Assembly: GCF_043290135.1 (NCBI RefSeq) | Contig: NW_027464588.1 | Span: 3,361,501-3,425,500 of the forward strand | Source of the DNA: Rhipicephalus microplus | Taxonomy: Eukaryota; Arthropoda; Arachnida; Ixodida; Ixodidae | DNA: 64,000 nucleotides | Direction of reading: 5' to 3' | Position numbers and translations under genes: made by a program | Notes under the pieces: generated by a model | Told to the model about the DNA's origin: nothing | The model's database searches: none | Seen by the model: only the letters and a program-made list of their open reading frames with translations | Shown here: in pieces, positions 23,204 through 32,262 of the stretch | How the letters are laid out: the number at the start of each line of letters is the position of its first letter | Position numbering within the stretch: position 1 is the first letter of the stretch

Positions 23204-23410
23204 GCAGTGTCACGCACCGCGAAAGACAAGACTGGACTATGACTGAGTGTGCGCGTGTGTGCTGCCGAATGTGCTGTTTCTCTCTTCTCTCTCTGATCTC
23301 TTTCATCTCCCCATCCCTCTCCCAAGCGCAGGGTAGCAAACCGGCTGCCTATAGGCTGGTTTACCTCCTTGTCTTTCATTTTCCTCTATTTTCCTTTCTT
23401 CCTAAAGTGA

Positions 23411-23644
23411 CATATCAACATTTCTCGTTCGTGCTTCGCAAATCATCAGTTCCCACTGCACGCAGGATCTGGCCATTTTTTTCTATTCTGTTTACGACGG
23501 ACACTTTCGCTGGCCGCTTCGCCGTAGCGCGGAATTAATTCCGTTGATTTTGTTGTGATAGCAATTATATGGACACTTTCGGCTGGATTTTGCCGCCGGC
23601 GTCAGCTTCGACGTGGGTGTTCGCGTCGATGTAATGCACCGTAT
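23411..23644. repeat. Spacer with CAT repeat between two elements
   Basis: Links the non-LTR 3' end to the RTE-like element. It contains GATAGCAATTATATGGACAC and a short (CAT)n run at about 23,648-23,662, the likely 3' tail of the minus-strand RTE-like element. An almost identical copy is at about 48,982-49,215. Confidence 0.5.
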
Positions 23645-26600
23645 GTCATCATCATCATCATCAGCCTGACTACGTCCACTGCAGGACAAAGGCCTCTCCC
23701 ATGTTCCGCCAGTTAACCCGGTACTGTGCTTGCTGCTGCCAATTTATACACGCAAACTTCTTAATCTCGTCTGCCCACCTAACCTTCTGGCTCCCCCTAA
23801 CCCGCTTCCCTTCTCTGGGAATCCAGTTAGTTACCCATAATGACCAGCGGTTATCCTGTCTACGCGCTACATGCCCGGCCCATGTCCATTTCCTCTTCTT
23901 TATTTCAACTATGATATCCTTAACCCCCGTTTGTCCCCTAATCCACTCTGCTCTCTTCTTGTCTCTTAAGGTTACACCTACCATTTTTCTTTCCATTGCT
24001 CGCTGCGTCGTCCTCAATTTAAGCTGAACCCTCTTTGTAAGTCTCTAGTTTTCTGCTCCGTAGCTAAGTACCGGCAAGATACAGCTGTTATATACCTTCC
24101 TCTTGAGGGATAGTGGCAATCTACCTGTCATAATTTGAGAGTGATTGCCGAATGTACTCCACCCCATTCTTATTCTTCTAGTAACTTTAATCTCGTGGTT
24201 AGGCTCTGCGGTTATTACCTGCCCTAAGTAGACATAGTCTTTTACAACTTCAAGTGCACCATTACCTATCTCGAAGCGCTGCTCCTTTCCGAGGTTGTTG
24301 TACATTACTTTCGTTTTCTGCAGATTAATTTTAAGACCCACCTTTCTGCTCTCTTTGTCTAACTCCGTAATCATGAGTGGCAATTCGTCCCCTGAGTTAC
24401 TCAGCAATGCAATGTCACCGGCGAAGCGCAGGTTACTAAGGTATTCTTCATTAACTCTTATCCCTAACTGTTCCCATTCTAGGCTTCTGAAAACCTTCTG
24501 TAAGCACGTAATAAATAGCATTGGGGAGATTGTGTCCCCTTGTCTTACACCCTTCTTGATTGGTATTCTGTTGCTTTCTTTATGAAGCACTACGGTAGCA
24601 GTTGATCCCCTGTAGATTTCTTCCAGAATGTTTATATATACTTCATCTACGCCCTGATTCCGCAGTGTCTGCATGACGGCTGATATTTCTACTGAATCAA
24701 ACACCTTCTCGTAATCTATGAAGGCTATGTATAGTGATTGGTTATACTCTGAGCATTTCTCTATTACCTGATTGATAGTATGAATGTGGTCAATTGTTGA
24801 GTGGCATGTTCGAAATCCTGCTTGTTCCTTTGGTTGATTGAATTCTAATGTTTTCTTTACTCTGTTAGGAATCACCTTTGTAAATAGCTTGTATACTACA
24901 GAGAGCAAGCTGATCGGCCTCTCATTCTTCAAGTCCTTGTCATCTCCTTTATTATGTATTAAGATGATGTTAGCGTTCTTCCAAAACTCTGGTACCCTTC
25001 CCGTCAGGAGACACCTCGTAAACAGGGTGGCTAGTTTTTCTAACACAATCTGTCGTCCATCTTTCAGCTGAACTGATGTTACCTGATCCTCACCAACAGC
25101 TTTGCCTCTTTGCATGCTCTCCAAAGCTTTTCTGACTTCTTCCATCATTACTGGTGGGGTGTCATCTGGGTTACTGCTAGTTCTTATAGTATTAAGGTCG
25201 TGGTTGTCTCGGCTACTGTAGAGATCTCTGTAAAACTCCTCCGCTATTTTAACTATCCTATCCATATTGGCAGTTATTTTGCCTTCTTTGTCCCTTAGTG
25301 CATACATTCGACTTTTGCCTATCCCCAGTTTCCTCTTCACTGCTTTGACGCTTCCTCCGTTTTTCAGAGCGTGTTCAATTCTCTCCATGGTATACCTTCT
25401 TACATGGCATACTTTACGGCTATTAACCAACTTTGAAAGCTCTGCCAGTTCTATTTTGTCTGTTGTACTTGACACTTTCATGCTTTGACGCTTCTTAATT
25501 AGGTTATTCGTTTCCTGGGAAAGCTTGCCAGTGTCCTGTCTAACTACCCTGCCTCCAACTTCCACTGCACACTCCGTAATGATACTCGTTAGATTATCAT
25601 TCATTGTATCTATGCTAAGGTTGGTTTCCTCACTAAGAGCCGAATACCTGTTCTGCAGCGACACTCTGAATTCCTGTACTTTCCCTCTCAGTGATAGCTC
25701 ATTGATTGGCTTCTTGCGTATCAGTTTCTGTCGTTCCTTCTTCAAGTCTAGGCGAATTCGAGACCGTAGCATTCTATGGTCACTGCATCCTACCTTGCCA
25801 ACCACTACCACATCCTGCACGATTCCTGGGTGTGCACTCATTATAAAGTCTATTTAGTTCTTATTTTCGCCATTAGGGCTCCTCCATGTCCACTCTCGGT
25901 TTCGTCGTTTTCGGTAGAAGGTATTCAAAATCCGTAAATTATTGCGTTCTGCGAATTCTATTAGTAGCTCTCCTCTGGCGTTTCTAGTACCGATGGCATA
26001 ATCTCCTACTGCCTGGTCTCCAACCTGCTTCTTCCCTACTTTTGCATTAAAGTCGCCAATCACTATAGTATACTGCGTTTTTTTACCTTACTCATTGCCG
26101 ATTCCACGTCTTCATAGAAGCTTTCAACTGAAGCGTCATCATGGCTGGATGTAGGCGCGTAAGCCTGTACTACCTTCATCTTGTATCTTTTATTCAGTTT
26201 AATTACAATACCTACCACCCTTTCATTAATGTTATAGTATTCCTCTCTGTTGCCAGCTATGTTTCTGTGAATTAGGAACCCCACTTCCAGTTCTCGTCTG
26301 TCTGCCAAGCCCCGATAGCAAAGGACGTGCCCATTCTGTAGCACAGTATAGGCCTCATCTGTCCTCCTAAACTCACTGAGCCCTATTACGTCCCACTTAA
26401 CAGCCTCTAGCTCCTGGAATAGTACAGCTAGACTTCCCTCATTAGATAAGGTTCTAGCGTTAAACGTTGCCAAGTTCAGGTTCCAACGGCGGCCTGTTGT
26501 CCAGAGATTCTTAGCACCCTCAGCTGCGTTGCAGATCTGACTGCCGCCATGGTCAAATGCTTCGCAGCTGCTGGAAACTGAGGGCCGTGAGTTATTTGAC

Positions 26601-26705
26601 GTATGCATGTGGGAGGTAGTGGCCAGATACTGCACCAGGGTGGCCAATTTTTCTCTGGTGAGGGAGTGCGTTCCCGGCGGTGGTTACCGCTGAGGCCGAA
26701 CTTCA
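23645..26705 (-). mobile_element. RTE-like non-LTR retrotransposon, copy 1
   Basis: On the minus strand the element runs from about 26,705 to a short (ATG)n tail at 23,645. It has a single pol-like ORF and no zinc-knuckle ORF1, as in RTE-type elements. The unit 22,950-26,808 recurs at 48,521-52,380 with essentially the same length (3,859 versus 3,860 bp). A tRNA-like B-box segment and a TA tract follow its 5' end in both copies. Confidence 0.85.
23670..26647 (-). pseudogene. RTE-like endonuclease-reverse transcriptase, three shared lesions
   Basis: Endonuclease (26,647 leftwards): LNLATFNARTLSNEGSLAVL, VIGLSEFRRT, then after a slip near 26,065 MIGDFNAKVGKKQVGD, and GCSDHRMLRS. RT (25,841-24,045): ERPISLLSVVYKLFTKVI, then a F-D-S-V-E block, KGVRQGDTISPMLF, and the active site reading FAGDIALLS. 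The family's F-A-D-D has lost one catalytic Asp. TAA at about 25,853 and TAG at about 24,047 interrupt the frame. The C-terminus (24,017-23,670) has WTWAGHVARRQDNRW. All three lesions (Gly, TAA, TAG) also occur in the copy at 49.2-52.2 kb. Confidence 0.85.
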
Positions 26706-26751
26706 GGCCTCTTAATGCAGTTCCATGAACACGCGGAATTTTTTTCCGGTT

Positions 26752-26806
26752 GGGAACATTGCGGCACCGGGATTTGAACCACGGACCGCTTATATAACCA
26801 CGCACC

Positions 26807-26808
<2 letters not shown>
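26752..26808 (-). repeat. tRNA-like segment with perfect B box
   Basis: On the minus strand 26,780-26,770 reads GGTTCAAATCC, matching the RNA polymerase III B-box consensus, inside a tRNA-like GTCCGTGG...CCCGGTGCCGC context. The A-box half is missing, replaced by the adjacent TA tract. It is probably a truncated tRNA-derived SINE or the 5' flank of the RTE-like insertion. The copy at 52,352-52,342 has one base changed in the box. Confidence 0.5.
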
Positions 26809-26862
<54 letters not shown>

Positions 26863-26880
26863 TTATATATATACTATAAC
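26809..26880. repeat. (TA)n tract at a rearrangement junction
   Basis: About 50 bp of TA dinucleotides followed by an imperfect TTTATTTATATATATACTATAA stretch. To the left is the RTE-like direct repeat. To the right, instead of the expected continuation seen at 52.4 kb, is a fragment of the L1/Tx1-like element in the opposite orientation. Confidence 0.9.
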
Positions 26881-26893
26881 GTATTGAACTATA

Positions 26894-27029
26894 CGTTCTG
26901 TACGACAAGGCTGCCCTTTGTCTTCCCTCCTATTTTCAACTTATATAGAGTCATTTTGCCAAAAATTCATGAAAAGCAGTAACATAGTAGGCTACAAACT
27001 ACAAGAAGCTGAAGCATGGGTACTGGCAT
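26894..27029 (+). mobile_element. 136-bp fragment of the L1/Tx1-like RT
   Basis: Matches 44,700-44,836 (plus) and the reverse complement of the equivalent part of the right arm, with one 1-nt deletion near 26,913. It covers the RT segment just before the Y-A-D-D motif (KSSNIVGYKLQEAEAWVLA). It stops at TACTGGCAT and is fused there to the middle of a different element's ORF1 at 27,030. Confidence 0.9.
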
Positions 27030-27044
27030 CCCGGGCGCCTTCAC

Positions 27045-27497
27045 GTGCCACGGCCTTCGCAGTGTCACAGGTACTGCAAGTTGGGACACGTCAGTGCAGT
27101 GTGCAAAAGTGAGACAACTTGTCAGTGGTGCGGCGGTTCTCATATGGTGAAAAACTGCGATAATGCTGTTCCATTGAAATGTCCAAACTGTTCTGGTGCA
27201 CATGAAGCAACGTCGAAGGAGTGCCCGAAAATCAAAGAAGAAATTCGCTCCCTGCGCAAGACGGTCAGAGACAAACCGCACACAGAGAGGCTGTCACTTC
27301 CATTCGCCGACACAGACGTCGTTCAAAACGTAGGCACCAGCGAAAGCATAGTGCACATAGGAGTGATGAGTCACCATCAGCAACAGATGAACATACGCGT
27401 GCGCATTATCAGGCCGCATACCCATGTACGCACCACGTCCCAGGGATGCAGAAGGTGGACCAACGCTTGCGTTACACGCCGATGCTTGAGATACTGA
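27045..27497 (+). pseudogene. ORF1 C-terminal part with three zinc knuckles, one lost Cys
   Basis: Reads PRPSQCHRYCKLGHVSAVC. The spacing shows that the second Cys of the first knuckle has become Tyr next to a surviving Cys. Then come CQWCGGSHMVKNC and CPNCSGAHEATSKEC, then a basic tail with frame changes. The same Tyr is found in the copy at 60.8 kb. The N-terminal part of this ORF1 is absent here but present at 60.2-60.8 kb. Confidence 0.8.
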
Positions 27498-27749
27498 GTG
27501 GCCTTCGCTACCGACCGGACCAATAAAAAAGACCCTATCGTGGGCTGCAAGTTCAAAGAGGGCGGAAAATGATGGGCAAGACACTGAGAAGAACCAAACT
27601 ATGCTGAAGCATCTACTAAAACCTATTCGTGCCATTCTCAACAAGCTACAAGCGCCGGGTGCGAAAACAGCAGTGCAGATCCTCAACGGGCTGAAACCGC
27701 TACTGCTGGCCCTTCCATAAACAATAGGCCGAATTTCTTCGATGAGCAT

Positions 27750-28388
27750 GTGTGCACCTCTACCTCTGCTATAATGCAGTGGAACGCACGAGGCTTGCGA
27801 AGCCGATTGTCTGACTTTCGACAACGGATGTTTAAATACAGATTTCCGTTGGTTGTTATATGTGAGCCGAATATGATGTCGTCGTTTCGGATTTCCGGAT
27901 ACGTCACTTTGTGGTCACGCGACGATCGAAATACGAGCAAAGTAATTATATGCGTACGTCGAGATTTAACGTACATGAGGCATGCCGTGGCTCCTCATGC
28001 TTCTAACGACTATATTTGCCGATCTATAAAGCACAAGCGACGTTCAATATCAATCCTTGGGAGATACATTCCTCCTAGAAGCCACGTGGACTGTTCGCAT
28101 CTCTTGTCTGTGCTCCAAGCTTGCGCTGGACCACATGCATTAGCTGGGGATTTTAGTGCACATCTTGCCATGTGGGGTTCTGCCTCAATAAACACCTGCG
28201 GTAGGGACATTGCCGATTCTGCGCTCAATCAGGGCCTGATGTGCATTAACAATGGCTCACCTACTTACCTCCGTGGCGCATCGTACAGCAGCTGTCTGGA
28301 CGTATGTTTTGTGAGCAGAAGTTTTTTGCTTACCACCTGTTGGTTCGTAGACGTTGAAACACATGGATGTGACCATCTCCCTACATAA
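27750..28388 (+). pseudogene. Non-LTR endonuclease domain
   Basis: EEP motifs are visible: MQWNARGLRSRLSDFRQRMF, VICEPNMMSS, ALAGDFSAHLAMWGS (the usual D-F-N reads DFS here, but DFN in the 61.5-kb copy) and GCDHLPT, then a stop. The Asn-to-Ser change affects a metal or phosphate-binding position. The RT continues downstream in other frames. Confidence 0.8.
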
Positions 28389-28828
28389 ATACAGCTAAAA
28401 TGACTCCGTCGTTCGACTCCCCTGCCTGTGAAAAGCGTAGACTGGCCAGGATTCTAAGCTTCTGTGAATGCTCAGTGCGGGAACATTCAATCTATATCTG
28501 AAATAGAAAGCCTCATTGCATCAGCCTTAGCAACGCATACGAAACTTGTGACTGTTTCGCTACCAAGATCACAACTTGACGCACAATATGAACACCTTCG
28601 AGCAATTTGTCGCCGGACAGAGAGGAAACACAGGAGAACGAAATCGCCATCTCACCTATTTACAGCACGCCAAACAAAACGACATGTATTGTGACACCTT
28701 GATAAGCTCGATAGGCAACGGTGGAGGGTATTATGCGGTTCTCTTGATCCCAGAAAACCCCTGTCTCGATAATGGCAAGCTGTCCGAAGTCTTCAAACGC
28801 CCACGCAACAGTTGTCTCTTTCTGAACT

Positions 28829-31368
28829 TTGTGTTTAAAGCAAGGTCGACCTGAAGTAGAGGTTGCAGAAGATTACTGCCATTTACTCGTAGGTATGTCC
28901 TCCTCACCCATATCACCTTCGTGTTTAGCCTCACCGCCATCGCGCGAAGATCACCTCGACTTGCCGTTCACAATGCACGAACTTGACGCTGCGATTTCTG
29001 TGTCCCGACGGTCATCCGCACCAGGGCCTGCCAGAATTACTTATTCGGCGCTATATCACCTCAGCCAGGAAGCAAGTCAGGCTCTCTTGTCGTTCTACAA
29101 CTCTACGTGGGAAACAGCGACAGTCCCAGAGAGTTGGAAATGCAGCTGCATAGTGGCCTTACTGAAACCAGGCAAATGTTCACATGAGTTGTCTTCTTAA
29201 AAACCATTGCCCTAGCCAGTTGCATCGATAAGGTGATGGAACGCATGGTGCTGGCAAGCTTGGAATGGCTGCTGAAGAATAATGTCGGCTTACCAGATCT
29301 TGTAAATGGCTTCCGTAGAGGTCGATCATCTATAGACGGTGTTGTAGACCTAGTTTCTTCTGTTGAAAAGGAAAGACAACGTCGAAGATTGGTAGGGGCT
29401 ATTTTATTAGATATAAAGGGCACGTACGATAGCGTCCATTATGAGGTCATTCTTGACGCACTGGAAGACATCGGCGTAGGTGGCCAACTACACGCGTGGA
29501 TAGTGAGTTCTCTCAGAGGACGTACCATTTTTATGTCGACATGTGACGGTGACACGGCCAGGCACCTCGTAAGCCGTGGAGTTCCGCAAGGCGCCGTCCT
29601 GAATCCCATGCTTTTTAACATAGCACTTATTTGCCTTGAATCTGAGCTTCCCGACGTTGTCAAAATCAATGCGTATGTGAACGACATATGCACATGGGCA
29701 TCTAAAGCAACGCGAGCGAACTGTGAGCAAGGTTACAACAAGGCACATCAATAACATCTAAGTACTTGCGTCGTCAGGGCCTGGAACTTTCAATTGCAAA
29801 ATGTGTTGCATTGGCATTTACAAAGAAATTAATGTCACGGTACCCAATCTTCGCTCACGGAGCAGTCATTCTCGCGGTCAAGCACCACCGTTATTTAGAG
29901 GTCGTCATTGATCGTAACCTGTCCTGGTCAAAGCATGTGACTATGCTACGGAACAAACTAATCAGTTTTGTGTATGTTCTTCGTGTTATAGCAGGGCTGA
30001 GTTGGGGCTCTTTTAAGAAAAGTCTTCTGCAGTTATACAAGGCATTGTTTGGGGGCTATATACGGTACAGCTCACCTGTACTTTCCAGCAAGCGGGCAAC
30101 GTGCCTTCGTACTTTAGAAAGCCTTCAGGCACGAGCACTGAGAATATGCCTTGGCCTGCCACGGTGCACGTCAACCTCTGGCACTATAGAGGAGTCCCAC
30201 ACCTACCCTATACAGGTTTACACGTCCTGTGAGCCTCTTCGAAAGCACCTTCGTCTGCTGACCCGACATGCACAAAACTCGTTGTCCTCGCTACAAGTGG
30301 ACCGACCAGGCTGTACCTATTCGCGATGCCTCTAGACGCATAGACACATGATCCCTTCAGGCTTTGCACCTGCCGTAATCCCTGCAGTGCCTCCATGGAC
30401 ATTGACTAAACCGCTGGCATGCCTTCACATACATGGAATTTCGCTTAAGTCGCGTGTTTGTTATATTTCCCTCAAGCAACTCGCCTTGGCACATTTGGAT
30501 GACCGATACAGTGACTGTGTGCACATTTACACCGATGAATCCGTAACTTCATCCGCCTCAGCTGCAGCCTTCGTGATCCCTAAACTCGGGATTTCCCGAC
30601 AGTACAAATTAGATCACTGGTCCGCTTCGACAGCTGCACAACTTGTTGCTATACAGGAAGCCTTAAAATTTGTGAATGACCAAGCACCGCCTAAATGGGC
30701 GATTCTGTATGATGCAAAATTAGCGCTTCAAGCTATCCATTCTTGCTCAAGAAGAGGCCAATTTTATGAGTTAGCGTTAGGAATCGTCCAAGCACTTTAT
30801 TACACTCCAATGGATTCCTGGACACTGCAGCCTGGTTGGCAACGAAACAGCCGATAGCGAAGCAAGAGCGGCAATATACAACACTCCCATGTACGTCAAG
30901 ATACCGTATTCGCGAAGTGACGTCAACGCATTCTTGAGATCGCTCATGCGTGAATGCGCTGCCACTTACTGGTCGCTACCAGATCACCGGAACAAGCGTT
31001 TGCGGGAAACAGACCCCAGTATGATCTTTCGTCTTCCAGATAAAATCAGCCGAAGACATGCAAATATACTGCACCGGATTCGCCTGGGCGTCGCATTCAC
31101 TCGCCACTACACCAACCTAATCGGCCGTGCGGACTGCCCGAATTGTGAGCGCTGCCAAGTGTGGGAAACTTTAGCTCACATATTTTGTGACTGTGCATTA
31201 CACGTGGTGCAAAGAAAAATGCTAACTGCAACGTTGGCAAGCATCGGACGAACGCCAGTAAGTGAAAGCCACATATTGTCAGCAATGAACGGCCAAACAG
31301 TGTCAAAAACTGCTACAAAGGCAGTTTTGGACTTTATAAAAAGCACTGGACTAGATACTAGACTGTAG
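28829..31368 (+). pseudogene. Non-LTR RT, RNase H and zinc tail, broken
   Basis: RT starts with VAEDYCHLLVGMSSSPISPS and SSAPGPARITYSALYHLS and is stopped near 29,198. It resumes at 29,233 (MERMVLASLEWLL, RGRSSIDGVVDLVSSVEKER, LLDIKGTYDSV, RGVPQGAVLNPMLFN). The active site reads AYVNDICTW, so both variable Ala and catalytic Asp of Y-A-D-D are changed, as in the 63.5-kb copy. RNase H (30,348-30,857) has VHIYTDESVTSSAS. The terminal domain (30,889-31,368) has CPNCERCQVWETLAHIFCDC and ends FIKSTGLDTRL. Confidence 0.8.
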
Positions 31369-31560
31369 GGTACTACGCTAAGTGGCTGCTGTACATACGC
31401 ACCACCTCTTCTTGTCCAAATCATCACCCTTTATTACTCTTTCCTTCACCCTTCCCTTATCCCCAGTGTAGAGTAGCAGGCTAGAGCGAACTAGCTCAGG
31501 CCGACCTCTCTGCCTTATAGTAAGTTCTCTCTCTCTCTCCCTGCCTGCATAGTATAGTGA

Positions 31561-31750
31561 GCGAGTAAAAACTTTATTGTAGACCAAAAGCGGCAGAGGC
31601 TACAGGACCGGACGTGGCGCTAGCTCAGCCAGGTGGCTCCACAAAGGAAGGGGCCGGAAACTGAGTGTGATGCTTTGTAATACAATTCGACATGCCCCAT
31701 TAAAAATTACCTCGTTTTTTTCGCACGTTAAATCACAGTATAAATGGTAC
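31561..31750. other. Spacer between non-LTR tail and candidate exon
   Basis: Contains GCTAGCTCAGCCAGGTGGCT and a short A/T-rich stretch. No gene recognised. For the candidate gene on the minus strand this would be the intron after the exon at 31,751-31,864. Confidence 0.35.
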
Positions 31751-31864
31751 CTGTCGAGCCACCATGTTGTGCATGCGCAGAGCTTCCGTGTCCTGGAACT
31801 TCTTGGTCCCGTGGCTGGGCAGCGCCGGTGAGCGGCACATCACCACCATTTCTCCGCTCTCGTT
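31751..31864 (-). CDS. Candidate host-gene exon (38 codons, phase 0)
   Basis: On the minus strand a pyrimidine-rich CCTGCTCTCAATCTTTCAG precedes the exon, and CGACAG|GTACCA follows it. The 114-bp segment is exactly 38 codons with no stop: NESGEMVVMCRSPALP, SHGTKKFQDTEALRMHNM, then VARQ. Third positions are strongly G/C (ACC AAG AAG TTC CAG GAC ACG), unlike the decayed elements nearby. I do not recognise the family. The CRSPAL piece is faintly reminiscent of IPT/plexin-type extracellular domains, but this is weak. It lies in series with the exon-like segments at 32,725, 34,843 and 35,170. Confidence 0.55.
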
Positions 31865-32160
31865 CTGAAAGATTGAGAGCAGGATAACCGATGCGCGCCA
31901 AAGAAACATTCAGACGTCGAATTGGACAAAACGTGTCAAGTGGCACTGAGAAGTGGTTGCACTAAAGTTCTCTGGACGCCTGGCAGGGTACGGTATTAAC
32001 ACGTAATTCGAAGGTCGGTTGTCGGTGGGTTCTCCACCGATGATAAGTTACTTTTCTTTTTTTCGTCTTCCTTATTTATTTACTTCTACGTCAGAATCAG
32101 TACACATAGGTTAAAACCAAGAAGTTATGACCCTTTTAATTCATGCCCTTTATATAATAT

Positions 32161-32262
32161 CCCCCACGTGGTCGAAATTTCTGGATTTCTCCACTACTGC
32201 GTCTTTGATAATCATATGGTGGTTTTGGGACGTTAAATCTCACATATAATTCATTCAATGAT
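32161..32262 (+). mobile_element. 5'-truncated Ruka-like SINE fragment
   Basis: The plus strand reads CCACGTGGTCGAAATTTCTG, CTCCACTACTGCGTC, TAATCATATGGTGGTTTTGG and GACGTTAAATCTCACATATA. This matches the 3' half of the SINE type found full length at 15,912-15,683. The tRNA-like head is absent. The tail is CATTCAATGA-like. Confidence 0.75.

Larger units (their letters stand above)
18060..23410 (+). mobile_element. Near-complete RNase H-bearing non-LTR retrotransposon
   Basis: This is the most complete element in the window: a short 5' UTR, ORF1 with three zinc knuckles, then EN, RT, RNase H and a terminal Cys/His domain in ORF2, and a 3' UTR rich in TCTCT and CCCTCTCCCAAGCG that ends near 23,410. 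The order fits I/LOA-like clades; the exact clade is inferred. Its final 460 bp (22,950-23,410) recur at 48,521-48,981 as part of a larger direct repeat. Confidence 0.85.
27030..31560 (+). mobile_element. Non-LTR retrotransposon (RNase H type), 5'-truncated copy
   Basis: Starts abruptly inside ORF1 at the zinc-knuckle region and runs through EN, RT, RNase H and the terminal Cys/His domain to a 3' UTR ending near 31,560 (GTAGAGTAGCAGGCTAGAGC, then a CT-rich tail). 27,030-30,218 is a direct repeat of 60,812-64,000. Its family is related to, but distinct from, the element at 18.1-23.4 kb. Confidence 0.85.

Noticed and set aside
23239..23538. Frame starting MTECARVCCRMCCF that recurs at 48,810-49,109
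   Set aside because: Cys-rich start looked like a small secreted peptide, but it lies in the 3' UTR of a non-LTR element, is duplicated only with the block, and has no conserved cysteine pattern beyond low-complexity CT-rich DNA.
26684..26982. Frames rich in alternating Tyr-Ile around 26.8 kb, and a similar one at 35.5 kb
   Set aside because: They are translations of TA dinucleotide repeats.
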